A stretch of 64,000 nucleotides of DNA from Linnemannia hyalina. Its lineage: Eukaryota > Mortierellomycota > Mortierellomycetes > Mortierellales > Mortierellaceae. The stretch's first letter is position 1. Every line of letters starts with the position of its first letter. Both the position numbers and the translations under genes were made by a program. Of this stretch, positions 26,382 through 39,100 are shown piece after piece. The stretch spans positions 1,426,001 to 1,490,000 of the forward strand of contig JAHRHY010000004.1 in assembly GCA_019671135.1 (NCBI GenBank). Direction: 5' to 3'. Under the pieces are notes generated by a model that searched no databases, was not told the origin of the DNA, and saw only the letters and a program-made list of their open reading frames with translations.

Positions 26382-27925
26382 ATGGGTCTCGCCGACGAAT
26401 TTCGCTCAGGAAACTTCTCCCTCTACGGCCAATGGCAAGTCAGCAACCATCATCGACTCACAGCCATCCTCTTAACTATGACAGAGACAATTACTCTCAT
26501 CAACGGCAACAACAAAGAACACAAAAACACGCCGTGCCTCTATCTGGGCTCGCAAACGGTGTTATCTTGACCTTCTTGAACCCGTCCTTGGAGAAATAGA
26601 CAGTATTTGTTCCCCGTCGAGACCCTCGCTCAGTCACTTTCTCCAGCTCTCACTCAACGGCGCAAAAGCAACGCGGACTCTTAACGAATATTGCTTGAGC
26701 ACATCCTCGCCTAAGAACAGTTGACTTGTATCATTCCTATACCTAACCATCGGACATCTTGTCCGTTTATCATTTTCTACTACTACTACAGGTGCGGTCT
26801 TATCTCCATTATCTGTAAGTAGAAACGGACCACTTCTTTTCAACAAAGTTTTCAGCACGCTTTGTACTTGGTACCATCCAAGGGCGACAGGAACATCATT
26901 CGTCCGCAAACCTTGCTACCTCCTACCTTGCCTTTTTTTCTCATTCGTTTTATTTTATTGCTTGTATAGGCTTGATCGTCTTTGGCGTTGTGAGCTTCCA
27001 TCTTCTCTGGTCGATCATTGCATGGTAAAATATCAACCTTGGCCCATCGTCATCGTCGCGGGCTATCGTTTATAACATCAAGGAGCAGGATACGTTTTAA
27101 GGTGCGACGACACGAAATGACAGAGAGTTCTAACAAGAAGTCTGCTTGTCTCAATCGCATAGGATCATGGCCTTCCTTCTCGTCTTCATTGAGATCCCTC
27201 TCTGCTTGAAGGTAACAACACATCACCCTGTCAGCTCTCCCGAGTCACGTCAATTGGAGTTTTTGTATGTCAAATCGCGCTCAGGAACTCATCTCTTCTC
27301 ATTTCCTTACCCTTTTCCTTTCTTTTCCTGCTGCTAGTGCTGCCCCACCAGTGCCAAGTTGTAAGGCGATACGCAGATATTTTTTTGCGTCATAACGTGG
27401 AGACCCCGAAAAGACAACCTGCGTGCATACCAGCTGGAGCATACCCTAACGTCTCTTATCCATCTTTTCATTCGCAACCATTAGTGACAACGCCTTGCAG
27501 CAGTTCCAGAACTCTTACTTCCGCGCTATCGCCTATGTTGTGTAAGTTGAATTTTTTTATTTATTAAGGACAAAGGAGTCTAACGGCATGGTCTAGCCTC
27601 GTCAGGTTTTCAGTCAGGGACCATGAAAGAACTGGATATCAGGGTTACACGATGATTGTTTTTTTTCTGAGGTTGTTAGAGTTTGCACGATTGTTTTGTT
27701 GTGTTTTTTCTACCTCTGATCTCAAAATATCGGCCCTTCGTTTTTCCCAATAGGTTCGCCGTTGTTATGTGGCTTGCCGTTGGCCTTGGTGACAGGACTC
27801 TCCAGGTTGTCTCTGCGTTGGCTTTGTCGTTCGGAGCCGTTTCGTACGTCATCGCAGCTGCTCGTCACCAAACCCCCGCCTCCAGCACCATCACCGGAGG
27901 AACTGGTGTCTCAACAATCGTGTAA
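26382..27925 (+). CDS. TVP18: Golgi membrane protein Tvp18
   Basis: Seven exons (26382-26434, 26792-26814, 26970-27024, 27163-27211, 27338-27360, 27485-27541, 27754-27925) encode 143 residues. The order FSLYGQW, then a hydrophobic helix, FIEIPLCLK, CPTSAKFDN, YFRAIAYVV and a final AAARHQ tail matches the four-helix Tvp18 family of late-Golgi vesicle proteins. The molecular role is unclear. Intron 1 must use a GC donor (TG|GCAAGT at 26435) to join the Trp codon to CGLIS in frame; the nearby GTCAGC would destroy the first helix. Two exons are only 23 nt each. The gene is divergent from the SRPK gene and precedes EF-1alpha on the same strand. Confidence 0.88.
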
Positions 27926-28744
27926 AAACATTAAAAGTACTCGTCAGTTGATCTCAGGAATAAAGTGCAGTGAGAAAAAACAGGCTGTCCGTTTCTACAT
28001 ATATATATTTCTCTGGCAAACCTAGGCCGTCAACAGGACACGCGAAAGCTAGCGAAAGAATGTTGGCATTGGGCGTACATCGTCCCTGGGCGTACGAGTA
28101 GAGTGCGCGAGAAGAGAGTGAGAATGAGAGTGAGGAGAGTGAGAGAAAGATGGAAGAAGAGAAATCACGACGGAAAGTAAGAGAGTGTGTGTGTGTGGAA
28201 GAAGAAGGGTTTAGGCTCACCACACCTTTTACGTTTATTGCTGCAGAGTTTTTGTTTCTACGACGTTGGACGTTCATAAGGCCAAAGATAAGAATCGTTG
28301 CTTTTTGGAGATATATCAATGACCAGCGTCATTCAAGAGTTGCTTGCCTTTCTGCCTCTACCTCTGCCTGTACGCGAATAGAAGGGGGGGACTGGACTTG
28401 ATTGGAGAAAGTTGGGAGTCTGGAAGGATGGATGGAAGGACAGTTTTTTTTTTCTGTTCAACAACAACGGACATTGAAAAAGGACCTACAACCATAAACA
28501 ACAACAAAAGCAAAAGAAAAAACAAATGGCATTAAGGGGTATTGACAGAGTATATATTGAGCGCTCGAACGCAAGACGTTGATTTGCACCCCTTTCACTT
28601 GAAACTTTTATACAAGTAAGTCTTGGCCGATGAGAACGAAGGAAAAAATTTCAGCTGTTAAGACAGCAACGACATCAACATCCATCCGTCCTCTATCCCA
28701 ACTTGCATCCATTCATCCATCCATCCATCGCGGCAATCACCCTC

Positions 28745-28752
28745 TTTATATA
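28745..28752 (+). promoter_or_regulatory. TATA-like element of the EF-1alpha gene
   Basis: TTTATATA lies about 420 bp before the ATG and about 180 bp before the proposed leader intron donor. Motif evidence only. Confidence 0.4.
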
Positions 28753-28927
28753 CACCACCTCTCCTGTTTACTTTTGACTCATCTTGGTTCATCGATGCCC
28801 TTTTGTTTGTTTTTGCTCCTATTGCCACGGCTCCTTTCAACTCAAACGAGCCAACCACCTCCTTGAACTACTTTCGAGAAGGCGACAAGCGCGTTTTTTT
28901 CTTGTGTTTTTTTGCTCCTGTGCTCCG

Positions 28928-29167
28928 GTGAGCAGGGCTGCGTCCATTTTATCATCTGTCTGTTGACTGCGTCACCCACTGAGCCTCCTGACGACCGTAG
29001 CGGTACTCTACTGCGCCTTGTTTACGTCCTCACCTCCTTTTCGATAAATACCCACGCTTTTCCTCACCCTTCCACTTCCTCTCCTCGTCACCCTTACAAT
29101 ACTCTCTTTCAACATATCCTAATAACACACTCGTCACTCCATCTGTACATTTATTACCACTTTCTAG
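28928..29167 (+). other. Candidate 5' UTR intron of the EF-1alpha gene
   Basis: A strong donor (CCG|GTGAGC) at 28928 and an acceptor (TTTCTAG) ending at 29167 flank a CT-rich 240-nt segment, leaving a single C before the ATG. Leader introns are common in highly expressed fungal genes. Not proven here. Confidence 0.45.
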
Positions 29168-29168
29168 C

Positions 29169-30551
29169 ATGGGAAAAGAGAAGCTTCACGTTAACGTCGT
29201 CGTTATCGGACACGTCGATTCCGGCAAGTCCACCACCACCGGTCATTTGATCTACAAGTGCGGTGGTATCGACAAGCGTACCATCGAGAAGTTCGAGAAG
29301 GAGGCTGCTGAGCTCGGAAAGGGTTCTTTCAAGTACGCCTGGGTTCTTGACAAGCTCAAGGCCGAGCGTGAGCGTGGTATCACCATCGACATTGCCCTCT
29401 GGAAGTTCGAGACCCCCAAGTACTACGTTACCGTCATCGATGCCCCCGGACATCGTGATTTCATCAAGAACATGATCACTGGTACCTCCCAGGCCGATTG
29501 CGCCATTCTCATTATCGCCGGTGGTACTGGTGAGTTCGAGGCTGGTATCTCCAAGGATGGTCAGACCCGTGAGCACGCTCTTCTCGCCTTCACCCTCGGT
29601 GTCAAGCAGCTCATCGTCGCCGTCAACAAGATGGACACCACCAAGTGGTCCCAGGACCGTTTCGAGGAGATCATCAAGGAGGTCTCCACCTTCGTCAAGA
29701 AGGTCGGTTACAACCCCAAGTCCGTTGCTTTCGTCCCCATCTCCGGATGGCACGGAGACAACATGTTGGAGGAGTCCGTCAACATGCCCTGGTTCAAGGG
29801 ATGGACCAAGGAGTCCAAGACCGCTTCCTCCAAGGGTAAGACTCTCCTCGAGGCTATCGATGCCATTGAGCCCCCATCGCGCCCCACCGAGAAGCCCCTT
29901 CGTCTTCCCCTCCAGGATGTCTACAAGATCGGTGGTATCGGAACAGTTCCCGTCGGTCGTGTCGAGACCGGTATCATCAAGGCCGGTATGGTCGTCACCT
30001 TCGCCCCCTCCAACGTCACCACTGAGGTCAAGTCCGTCGAGATGCATCACGAAGTCCTCGTTGAGGGTATCCCCGGTGACAACGTCGGATTCAACGTCAA
30101 GAACGTCTCCGTCAAGGATATTCGCCGTGGTAACGTCTGCTCTGACTCCAAGAACGACCCCGCCAAGGAGGCTGCTTCCTTCAACGCTCAGGTTATCGTC
30201 TTGAACCACCCCGGTCAGATCTCCAACGGATACGCTCCCGTCTTGGATTGCCACACCGCCCATATTGCCTGCAAGTTCGGCGAGATCCTCGAGAAGATCG
30301 ATCGTCGTACCGGTAAGGCCATTGAGGAGTTCCCCAAGTTCATCAAGTCTGGTGATGCCGCCATCGTCAAGATGATTCCCTCCAAGCCCCTTTGCGTTGA
30401 GTCCTTCCAGGAGTACCCCCCTCTCGGACGTTTCGCCGTCCGTGACATGCGTCAGACCGTTGCCGTCGGTGTCATCAAGTCCGTCGAGAAGACCGATGGC
30501 AAGGGTGGCAAGGTCACCAAGGCCGCCCAGAAGGCTGGTGGCAAGAAGTAA
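29169..30551 (+). CDS. TEF1: Translation elongation factor 1-alpha
   Basis: A single uninterrupted coding exon gives 460 residues, full length for eEF1A. The GTP-binding motifs are GHVDSGKS (14-21), DAPGHRD and NKMD, followed by the beta-barrel domains and a Lys-rich tail ending AGGKK. It delivers aminoacyl-tRNA to the ribosome A site as a GTP complex. Codon choice is extremely biased (mostly C-ending), as expected for one of the most expressed genes; this bias also creates a spurious long open frame on the opposite strand. The coding region has no intron, unlike its neighbours, but a leader intron is likely. The gene is followed by a long gene-free stretch. Confidence 0.99.
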   Translation: MGKEKLHVNVVVIGHVDSGKSTTTGHLIYKCGGIDKRTIEKFEKEAAELGKGSFKYAWVLDKLKAERERGITIDIALWKFETPKYYVTVIDAPGHRDFIKNMITGTSQADCAILIIAGGTGEFEAGISKDGQTREHALLAFTLGVKQLIVAVNKMDTTKWSQDRFEEIIKEVSTFVKKVGYNPKSVAFVPISGWHGDNMLEESVNMPWFKGWTKESKTASSKGKTLLEAIDAIEPPSRPTEKPLRLPLQDVYKIGGIGTVPVGRVETGIIKAGMVVTFAPSNVTTEVKSVEMHHEVLVEGIPGDNVGFNVKNVSVKDIRRGNVCSDSKNDPAKEAASFNAQVIVLNHPGQISNGYAPVLDCHTAHIACKFGEILEKIDRRTGKAIEEFPKFIKSGDAAIVKMIPSKPLCVESFQEYPPLGRFAVRDMRQTVAVGVIKSVEKTDGKGGKVTKAAQKAGGKK

Positions 30552-33500
30552 ATTGTCTCTTCTTTTCATCCTTTCAAAAATCACCTCCCAAGGGTTGTTT
30601 TGTAAAAATTTCAAATACATTTCTTTCTGTAAAAATTGAACTCTTCTTGCCCTTTGCCTTGTCTTTGTATTTTGTTGGGCTATGAGGTTGGGGGGCTATC
30701 TGTTCTTGCCCATGTGTATTTGTGGTCATCTGCTTGCTTCCCTTTGCTTTTGATTTTTTGTATGCGTATGCTCTGTCAAGAAGAAACGTTCACGTCATCT
30801 GATTCGATCTGGGCAAGGGGACCATGTGGTGGCTGTAAGCCTGTGTGTTGTATGCTAAAATGTTTGTGTCGTCTCTAAGCGGCATTTTGCTTTTCATTCT
30901 GCAGGCCGTGGAAGTTGGAAGAAAAGGAAGAGGTGGCGCCTTGATGGGATAAGTAGAAGCAGGTGCTTGGCTGGCTGTTGATAGCTGTTGGTACATAGAT
31001 AGAGGTTGTGTGTGGAAGGGTCAGCCCCATTGGTGCCCTGGAAATAAGGTTTCTTCTATGTTGTCTTGTTCCTTGATCTACATGCGGCTCCTACGAGGGG
31101 GTGGTGCCGTACAAAGAAAAGGAGGATGAGGACGCAACGTGAACAAAAAAAAAATAAAAAAAATCCCGTGGTAGCTAAACGCACCTAGAATGGTATAGAA
31201 GGAATACTGCTACACAGGGAATCAATGGCTTCTTTTTTTCCTCGTCTTGATGCTCCACTTTTCTGGTTATTCTTGTTGCACATGCCCTAGTTCATGATCC
31301 ATGTTTAATATTCTCATATCCACACTCATGTGCAGGATGTCTATATTATGCTCCCAGCGGTACTGCTGCAGTTGCAGGTCAACCATACCCTATTCTCACA
31401 CATGTGGGTTCAGCAAGGCTAGAGCACACAAATGTTAAGAGCAAAAACGATGCGTTGTGGTAGTGGAGTCAAAATGGAGGGAGGCTAGGAGTGGTTTCTG
31501 TTGTGGAAGATTATCAAATTGTCAGTGCCTATGCTTCCTTTTTTTTTTTTCGTTTGGTCCCTTTGCAAGCGTGTGGCCAAATGTATGGCCAAGAGAGAAA
31601 GCAAGAAAATAACCCTTGTGGCGAAAAAGAAGTGATAGAGAACGGCGTGTAAACGTTAAAAAAAAGGCAGTGGGATTACAATGTAAAAAACTAGTTTGGT
31701 ACAAGGCCAAACTGATAGCGTTGGCAGCAATGGGTATCTTGTCATTGGTAACGACAAAACCTAGCTGCAGGTTCACATGGACGTAACGGTCGCTTTTTTT
31801 TCACATTCCTTCGCCTGACGCTCATAAACTTTTTGTCCCCTGTTTTCCTTCCAACGGTTTTGGTCCTTTCACGTTGATTGCCCAAGTGAGAGCAACAGGA
31901 AGGAGGAAGGAATAGACTATGAGAGGTACATGCTCTCTTTACGTCCTGAACAAAGGCAATTCTCGGTCTCATTCAAATATACAACGCACAAGGCAAAGGC
32001 GGACGAGGAGATGCGGTGCAGATTCTATATGCAGAAACAAAAGTAGAAGCAAAAGTAGAAGCAAAATATTAGTTTTCACAGGATGTGGAACGTAGTAAGC
32101 TCTTCGTACATCTTTTCTATATTCTTTGGGTTTTTTCCTCATGTTCATACAGACCCAATGAAGTACCTCGCTGTGCATAATCAAGAAAGAACCAAGATAA
32201 CGTGAGAGCATATGAAAGTGTGAAGGAACAAAAAGAAGGTACGGTGTCGCTGTATCTGAGACTGTGCTGCGGTTTATTTGGGCTTCTGTAAGAGGACGCG
32301 TTTGTTACCGTAGATTTTGGGCAATACTTTCACTGAAAAAGTGCGAAGCAAAGATGAAAAAAAAAGGGACTCCACGATGGCTATCAATGAGAGGGGCAGG
32401 GGAATGACCGATGATGGAGAGGGAGAGGAAGGAAAAAGAAGGTCGTTAAGAAATTAGACGGGAATCTCTCCAAGGTTGAGGAAGATCTTTTACTAAGGTT
32501 TATCGTTGTCGGTTTGTGATCGATGGTCTCCCCATTCGAGATACTTCCCATAATGGGAAGCCAAACGAGTGAACAAAATCCGAGCTAGCCTACGGATGAA
32601 TATGTTGTCATCTGGAATAACGAAAACGAGAAGACGAATATAGTGTAAGTGAGAAAGAAAGAAAGGAACGAACAGGCAACGACGCTAGACGCCTAAGGGC
32701 GATGGGGTTCCCCCCGTTGTTGGATACAATGACTAGAAAATAAACAAAGGGAAGGGGAGAGAAGGGAATGACGGAGATGGGTGTGTCAGTATCGTTTTTA
32801 TTAAACATGCAGGTTAACATGGTAGTTGATTCTTACTGTTTGTCGTTGATAGAGTTTACAACCTTACGCTCTGTGATTGTGGAGGAGGGGTGGGAGGAGA
32901 GAGTGGGGGCGGACCTGTGCTCACCCTCAAGGCCGCTCAGGAATATGGATTAAGGATGCATAGTTTCCCTCTATTGCTCCATCAGGTTCTCTTTTGGCTA
33001 CTTTTTTCACAAGAACGATAAGTGATGAAGTAGATTGGAGTGTCAATGCACTGGGGCGACTGAAACTGAACGTGGAGAGCACGAGCAGTAATAATCTAGT
33101 GAATGAAGGAGGACGAGGGAGGATCCTTCCCCTCGTTCTCGCAATTTGGCCGATGGAAAGAAGGAGACATCCAGACTGGCAATCATGCAATCATTTGCAC
33201 GCGCCGCCTAATATCTCGAACGTAGCACAGCAACAGCATCATACAAATTGCAGATGCAGTCGTTTGCTGGAGACGGCACGGTCTCCCGTTTGGGAGTGTC
33301 AAACAGAGAACCCAATAATGAGCAACGTGATTCTCTAAGTCCCATAGTCGGAGGCATATTTGGTGGTGCTTATTTCTTCCATGGCTGTAGTGTTTTTTCG
33401 TTGGGCTCTTTTGTTGATAGCAGGTGAATGTATCGAAGGAGCGGTCACTATTGAGGACAGAGAACAGCATGAATTGTGCTAATAAAAAAAACCGTGATGG

Positions 33501-34033
33501 TGCCTTATTGGACACAAAGGAAAAACAAAGAAAAAGAAAGAAGGAAAGATACGCGTTGGCGCCCAAGGTGAGAGACACTTTTGTATGTATCTCTGTTTGA
33601 GTATGTGCGTCTGTGTAAATGCCTGCACTTGTGCTTGATTATTTGTGTCTTGACTCCCTCCTATCCCTTACCTTTCCGATTGTATGCGTATGCCTGTGAA
33701 TACACGTTTGTTTCTCTTCTTCACCCCCAAAAAAAACTCGCAAAATTGTAGGAGAAAAAAAACATCCGCGCATGCATCGTTTTTATTTGACATCGAAACT
33801 CCTGGCCTGAAAATGAACGTTGCATTTTGTCCTGACCGTCATTGGAACATTGCAAGTCAAAGCCTTCTTTCCAAAAATCAAAAAAGTTGGGATGAATGGG
33901 CCTTCTCTTCCTTGTGCACAATGGAGGCGGGGTGAAAGGACTTGTACTCTATCAAGGGCCAGAAGTAAAAATAATAAAATACAAAAAGCACACTAAACCC
34001 TTATCGCCATTGAGCCTCAACAGAAAAAAAAAA

Positions 34034-34057
34034 TAAATAATAATAATAATAATAATA
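34034..34057. repeat. (ATA)n microsatellite
   Basis: About eight trinucleotide units following an A run. Confidence 0.9.
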
Positions 34058-35811
34058 AAACAGCCATCTGTGCCTGAATAGACCTCTCCTCCTTTCCTAT
34101 GACCTTTTGGCTCAGACTCCCATCATTAAGAAAATAGAAGCAAACAAGTGATTCCATAGGTTAAATACATTTTGTCATCAATATTACCGTATTGTGAATT
34201 GTTATTTTGTTGTTGTTTTTATTGATATTAGAGGTGGTTATCATCTTTCTTGTTACGAGGCGCATCTTTGTTTTTCAATGTTTTTTTTTGTTTTGTTGTA
34301 TGCTTTTGCAGCTTTCGATTCTGGGGCGCAAATCAAGGACATACATCATCGGTATGAAGCTCGGTAACAACCTTTCGCGATGCATCTTGGCCTTCTTTTG
34401 ACCCACGCTTTTCTTTGTTCGTTGGCGTTCTTTTCGCTTTCGATGCCTCTATCTCTGCCGTCCAGACAGCACGACCGGAGGAATGAGAAGGGCAGTGTTC
34501 TCTCTCCATGAGTTCCCTGCCAACCACTTTGTGGTTGATTGCGGGCCACGAGCATGATTGGATGGGTAGAGGGTATTTTTGTTTACAGAGACCATTTGGG
34601 GAGCGGGCACACGCCAATAATGCCTAAAGGAAAGAAAAGGGCTCACCTTTTTCCTTCATTGATTTACGCTCAAGAGAAGGTGTGTCGTCGGCCTTTCTTT
34701 CTTCTTCCTCCACATCCCCATGCATTTGTTTACGACGGAAAGGTTTTATTTGGTTTGTGGGCAGAGTGGGGACTCTTTCAGTCTTGTTTATTTTAGTGTG
34801 CTCTCACTTCTCCCTTGCCTTCACTCTCTCTCGTCCTTTTTTTGTTGCCAATGCTAGTGCTAGTGCAGGCACGCGATGCTTGTGACCATTTCGTCAATCT
34901 CCCCCCCTCCTCTCTTTTTCACAAGAACATCAACAGCAACGACCAGCAAACGCTCTCGCTTTTTTCACCGGGAGTAGCACAAGGTAATGAAATATGGAAA
35001 AGGGGATTGAGGAAGTCACCATCGTCAGCAGCAATATTAATAATAAGTAATCATAATGAGGAATAAATATAAAAAATGCAATCGGTTTTCCAGTGCAATA
35101 TGAGGGGCATTGGGGTTCATCTCTGGACTTGGACAAGTGAGTTTTCTCCACGGGCAAAAGGGAAAAGAAATTAAAAAGAAAAGCAAGAAAGATCCCTGTA
35201 AGGAGGCAAGTAGAGAATAAGCATATGAACATGGGAATATTGTACGCATGGGGCATGGATTCAGGGAGGCACCAGCACGGATGAAAGGAAGTCTAAACCC
35301 CTGAGTTGTAGACAGCAACGGAGATAGAAAACAAAGAATGACGCTCGCACACGAGTAACAAGTGTGAAAGAGAAGAGAAGGCGAGAAAAAGAGTATCATT
35401 GACATGACTCTCTCTCTCTCATGCACGTATTAGGGTGAATATATGGCGCATGTATTCCACCGTTTATGGTTGTATCCATTGCCCATAAACATCATATGCC
35501 TTTTAACAAAGTAAAAAGAGAGCACATCTATCCATTCTATGTCCATGGTTACAGTAGTAGCAAGAGGAGCGAGGCTGTTGTCTGTGTTTTTCTTCGCTGC
35601 CTGTTGTGTTTTTCTGCCTGTTACTTTGCGGCGGATATTTGCTTATTCAATTCAATGCCATATGGTACTTTTTCCCAATAATAATGTAGACAATAATCCC
35701 ATAGATACGAGGGTGCCTTTCTTATCCCCCTCTCCCACATCCAACTCCACTCCACTCCTGTCCTCCAATACTTTCCTCCTCCACGGCTCTCAAAGGTCCC
35801 GACTTTTCCCC

Positions 35812-35818
35812 TATAAAG
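35812..35818 (+). promoter_or_regulatory. TATA box candidate of the DUF3712-like gene
   Basis: TATAAAG lies about 385 bp upstream of the ATG at 36199, followed by a long CT-rich leader. Confidence 0.45.
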
Positions 35819-36198
35819 AGTCGTCCTTTCCATCTGCTTTTTTGTTTCTACTTTCCTTCTCCTTGTCGCTGTCGCCTCCTTTTCACTCCTCCACCCTTAT
35901 TTTTAACGCTCCTTCTTTCTCTCTCCTTCTCCACAACCCGGTAGTTGATATTCAATCCCCTCTAATTCACACACCTCTAATCCTACCAACACCACTCCTT
36001 TGCCTTCACTCTGATACCCCGACACACTGCAGAGCATCAGAGCACGACCCACCCCCCAGCTTACACTCAGCTACACACATCCATCTCGTACCCATTTCGC
36101 ATCCATTTCGCATCCTCCTCAAGACAGACCTCCTTCCACTATCCCATTGACGCGTTCATATACTCACCAAAACAACAAAACATACAAACATACAGACC

Positions 36199-39100
36199 AT
36201 GTCAAACGTCAATGGTACTCCCGCTAATGGGGATGGCCACCTCCCATACGACGAACGTGATGAAGACTATCAAGAGTTCGAAGAGTATGACGAGGTCACC
36301 AAGCCCACCACCCGCCCTTTCTACAAGCGCCGCAAGTACTGGTACTTCTGCGCCGTTATGACCGTCCTGACTATTGCCATCGGAGTGCCTCTGGCCCTCT
36401 TTGTTATCCTGCCTAAGATTGCCCAACTTATCCTCAACAACTCAACCATGTCCTTCAAGGCTATCCAGATCACCAATCCTACCAACACTTCCGTCCAAAT
36501 GTCCATGGACGGTGACCTCGGTCACACTGGACCCTTCTCTGCCACCATCGAGTTCCCTGAGCCCATTAGGGTCTTTTACGGTGAGACTGAGCTTGGAGAC
36601 ATGACTCTGCCTCCTACCAAGGCCAGCGGTGGCAGCGGTAAATTGGTTGCTGACGCTAAATTCAACATTAAGGACGAGGGTGCCTTTGGCTCCTTCTCTG
36701 CTGACATGGTAAGCCTTCTTGATCCTCTTTTCTCTCGTTCTTTCGATCGTTTGCTGTATTGTCCGATTATATGCATCTAAAATGAACATGTACTATCCCT
36801 TCATTACAGATGAACAAGGATAGCTTTGTCTGGACCCTCAAGTCCAAGGTGACCATCAAGGCCCTTGGCCGCACTGTCAGCGACCTTAACCTTAACAAGG
36901 ACCTCGTGCTTAACGGTATATACCTTTTGCACCACTTTATTTTATTTCGTCATCTTATTGCAAGTCATCTAAACTCATGCTGTTTTTCTCTCGATCGATA
37001 TGATTACCCTACGCTCCAGGTATGGGTGGCTTCCCCGGTGTCCAGATTCTCAAGTTCGACTTGCCTTCGGATGCTGCTGATGGCCAGGGTATCAACCTGG
37101 TCATCGACACTGCCATGAACAACCCTTCGCCCATCGGCATCACCCTTGGAACCATCGTCCTCGACATCGGCTTCAACGGCACTGCCCTTGGTCAGGTCCG
37201 CGCTACCGGTGCCTCTCTCATGGGCAACTCCCAGTCCATCCTCAACCTCACTGGTATCATGACTCCTCAGACCACCCCCGAGGGCCTTGCCACCGTCAGG
37301 TATGTATAATAGTCTGCTTTTTAAGTTCCTTGCTCAATGGTAAATCAATTGACGCTAGTTTAGGTACCTTGTCCTCTGTTGTCTAATTAACCCTTCATTA
37401 CTCTGTCTTATTTAGCGCGCTCTTCTCGGCCTACATTGCTGGCGGCACTTCCGTTACCACCGCCAAGGGTGTTTCCGTCTTGCCCGATGGTGTCAACGAG
37501 GTTGGCTGGCTCTCGGCCGGTCTCAAGTCCATGGCCCTCAACGTCCCTCTCGTTGCTCCCGCGGGTCTCAACATTATCCAATCCATCACCCTCGGTCCCA
37601 TGGGCATGAACTGGACCAACGCCGATGCCTATGCTCCCCTTGCTAACTCCCCTGGTGTCGTCGCCGGCTTCCAGATGCCCTTCGGCTTCTCGCTCAACGT
37701 CACCCAAGTCCAGAACAGCATGACCGTCATCTACAACAACAAGGATATGGCCACCCTCAACGCCCTCGAGTGGGGCGCAGCCGTCACAACCAAGGATGCT
37801 AACGGCACTGCCATCAACTTTGCCCTGCCTCCTACTCCCTTCGCCATTGCCGCCGATTCCCATGCTGACTTTGATGACTTTGTCACCAAGTTGACCGTTG
37901 GAGTCAGCCAGCCCTTCACCGTCAGGGGTACAGCTGGCACCGTTGCCACTACCCCCATTGGAGAGGTCCGCATCATCGGCATTCCCTTCAAGTCTGACGT
38001 CGCCTTGTCTGGTCTTCAAGGTCTCAAGACCGAACCCACTGTCATCAACAGTTTGACCGTTATCGGTGGTACCCCAACTGGTCTTCAAATTGCCCTTAAC
38101 TTGACCATGGTCAACCCCTCCCAGCTTTCTATCGACACCGGTGTCGGCGAGAACTCCCCTGTTACGTTTGCCATGCAGTACGAGGGCGACAACGTAGGAA
38201 CTGTCATCTTCCCCGCGTTGAACTTGGTTCCTGGTGTCAACCTCCGCACTGCTGGCGCTATCTTCACCCCCACCGGCACTCCTGGTGGCGAGGCTCTCTT
38301 GCAAAAGTACATGTCCAACCAAGCTGCTACCGTTGACATTTTCGGCTCCTCCTCGTCCTCTGCTATCGCCCCCTTGGCCGCTGGTTTGGCGAGTGTACAG
38401 TTGCAGTCCAACATGCCCGGCAATCCCGCTCAGCTCCTCTTGGGCACCGCCTTGACTATCCTCGACAATACCGGCGAGACCGGCATTGCCATGGCTACCG
38501 TCACTGTCAACAACCCCTTCGTCCCCGGCCTGACAATCAAGTCCATCAAGTCGACTGTCACCTACAACGGCCGCACCCTCGGATCTATTGACCTGCCTTC
38601 CGTCACCATCAGCGTTGCCGGTATGAGCCAGCAGGCATCTCAGCCCCTGCCCTTGTCCATGGACCTCAGCCTCGACTCTCTTATGGCCCTCATGGTCGAC
38701 CAGGCTGCCGTCAACAACCTCAACGCTGAGCCCATCAAGGCTTTGACTCAAATGGCCAAGGACCCCACCGTCAAGATCCCCTCATCTGTCTTTACCGGAT
38801 TCAACTTGCCCAACTTTGTCAAGGCTGCCATGGCTGGCCTCAAGGTCGATGTTGCCATGTCTGTCACTGTCTTGGTCGGTGAATACGAGACCTCGCTCAC
38901 TCTCACCCAGCCTGGCGTCCCCACCTCCACCGATGACACCATCTTGAAGCTTCTCCCCATTGTCGGTCGCCCCATTGCTCAGTCTATTGTCGACTTGGCC
39001 ACCTTGGCCTTTGACAGCGTCATGATCAACAGCCCCGCCGAGACTGACTTCACCACCAACATCAACGGTCTCATTGGCAACACTGGCCCCTTCGATGCCG

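Larger units (their letters stand above)
27926..29168. other. Intergenic region and promoter of EF-1alpha
   Basis: This 1.24-kb stretch holds the TVP18 3' UTR, GAGAGT-rich DNA around 28090-28190, a TATA-like element and a probable 5' UTR intron of the EF-1alpha gene. No coding exon is recognisable. Confidence 0.6.
30552..36198. other. 5.6-kb stretch without recognisable genes
   Basis: I see no frame with family-like protein sequence on either strand, and no tRNA or rRNA signature. It includes the EF-1alpha 3' UTR (from 30552), many short A or T runs, an ATA microsatellite at 34034-34057, and a CT-rich leader (about 35700-36190) of the next gene with a TATAAAG at 35812-35818. Genes here can have 16- to 23-nt exons, so a heavily split small gene or a non-coding RNA cannot be excluded. 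Confidence 0.55.

Noticed and set aside
29154..30620. 488-residue open frame on the minus strand across EF-1alpha
   Set aside because: It is the mirror of the highly biased TEF1 coding strand; the translation is Leu/Gly/Asp repeats with no family pattern.
32486..32496. TCTTTTACTAA, resembling the U5 snRNA loop
   Set aside because: The invariant GCC before TTTTAC is missing, and I see no matching stem or Sm site.
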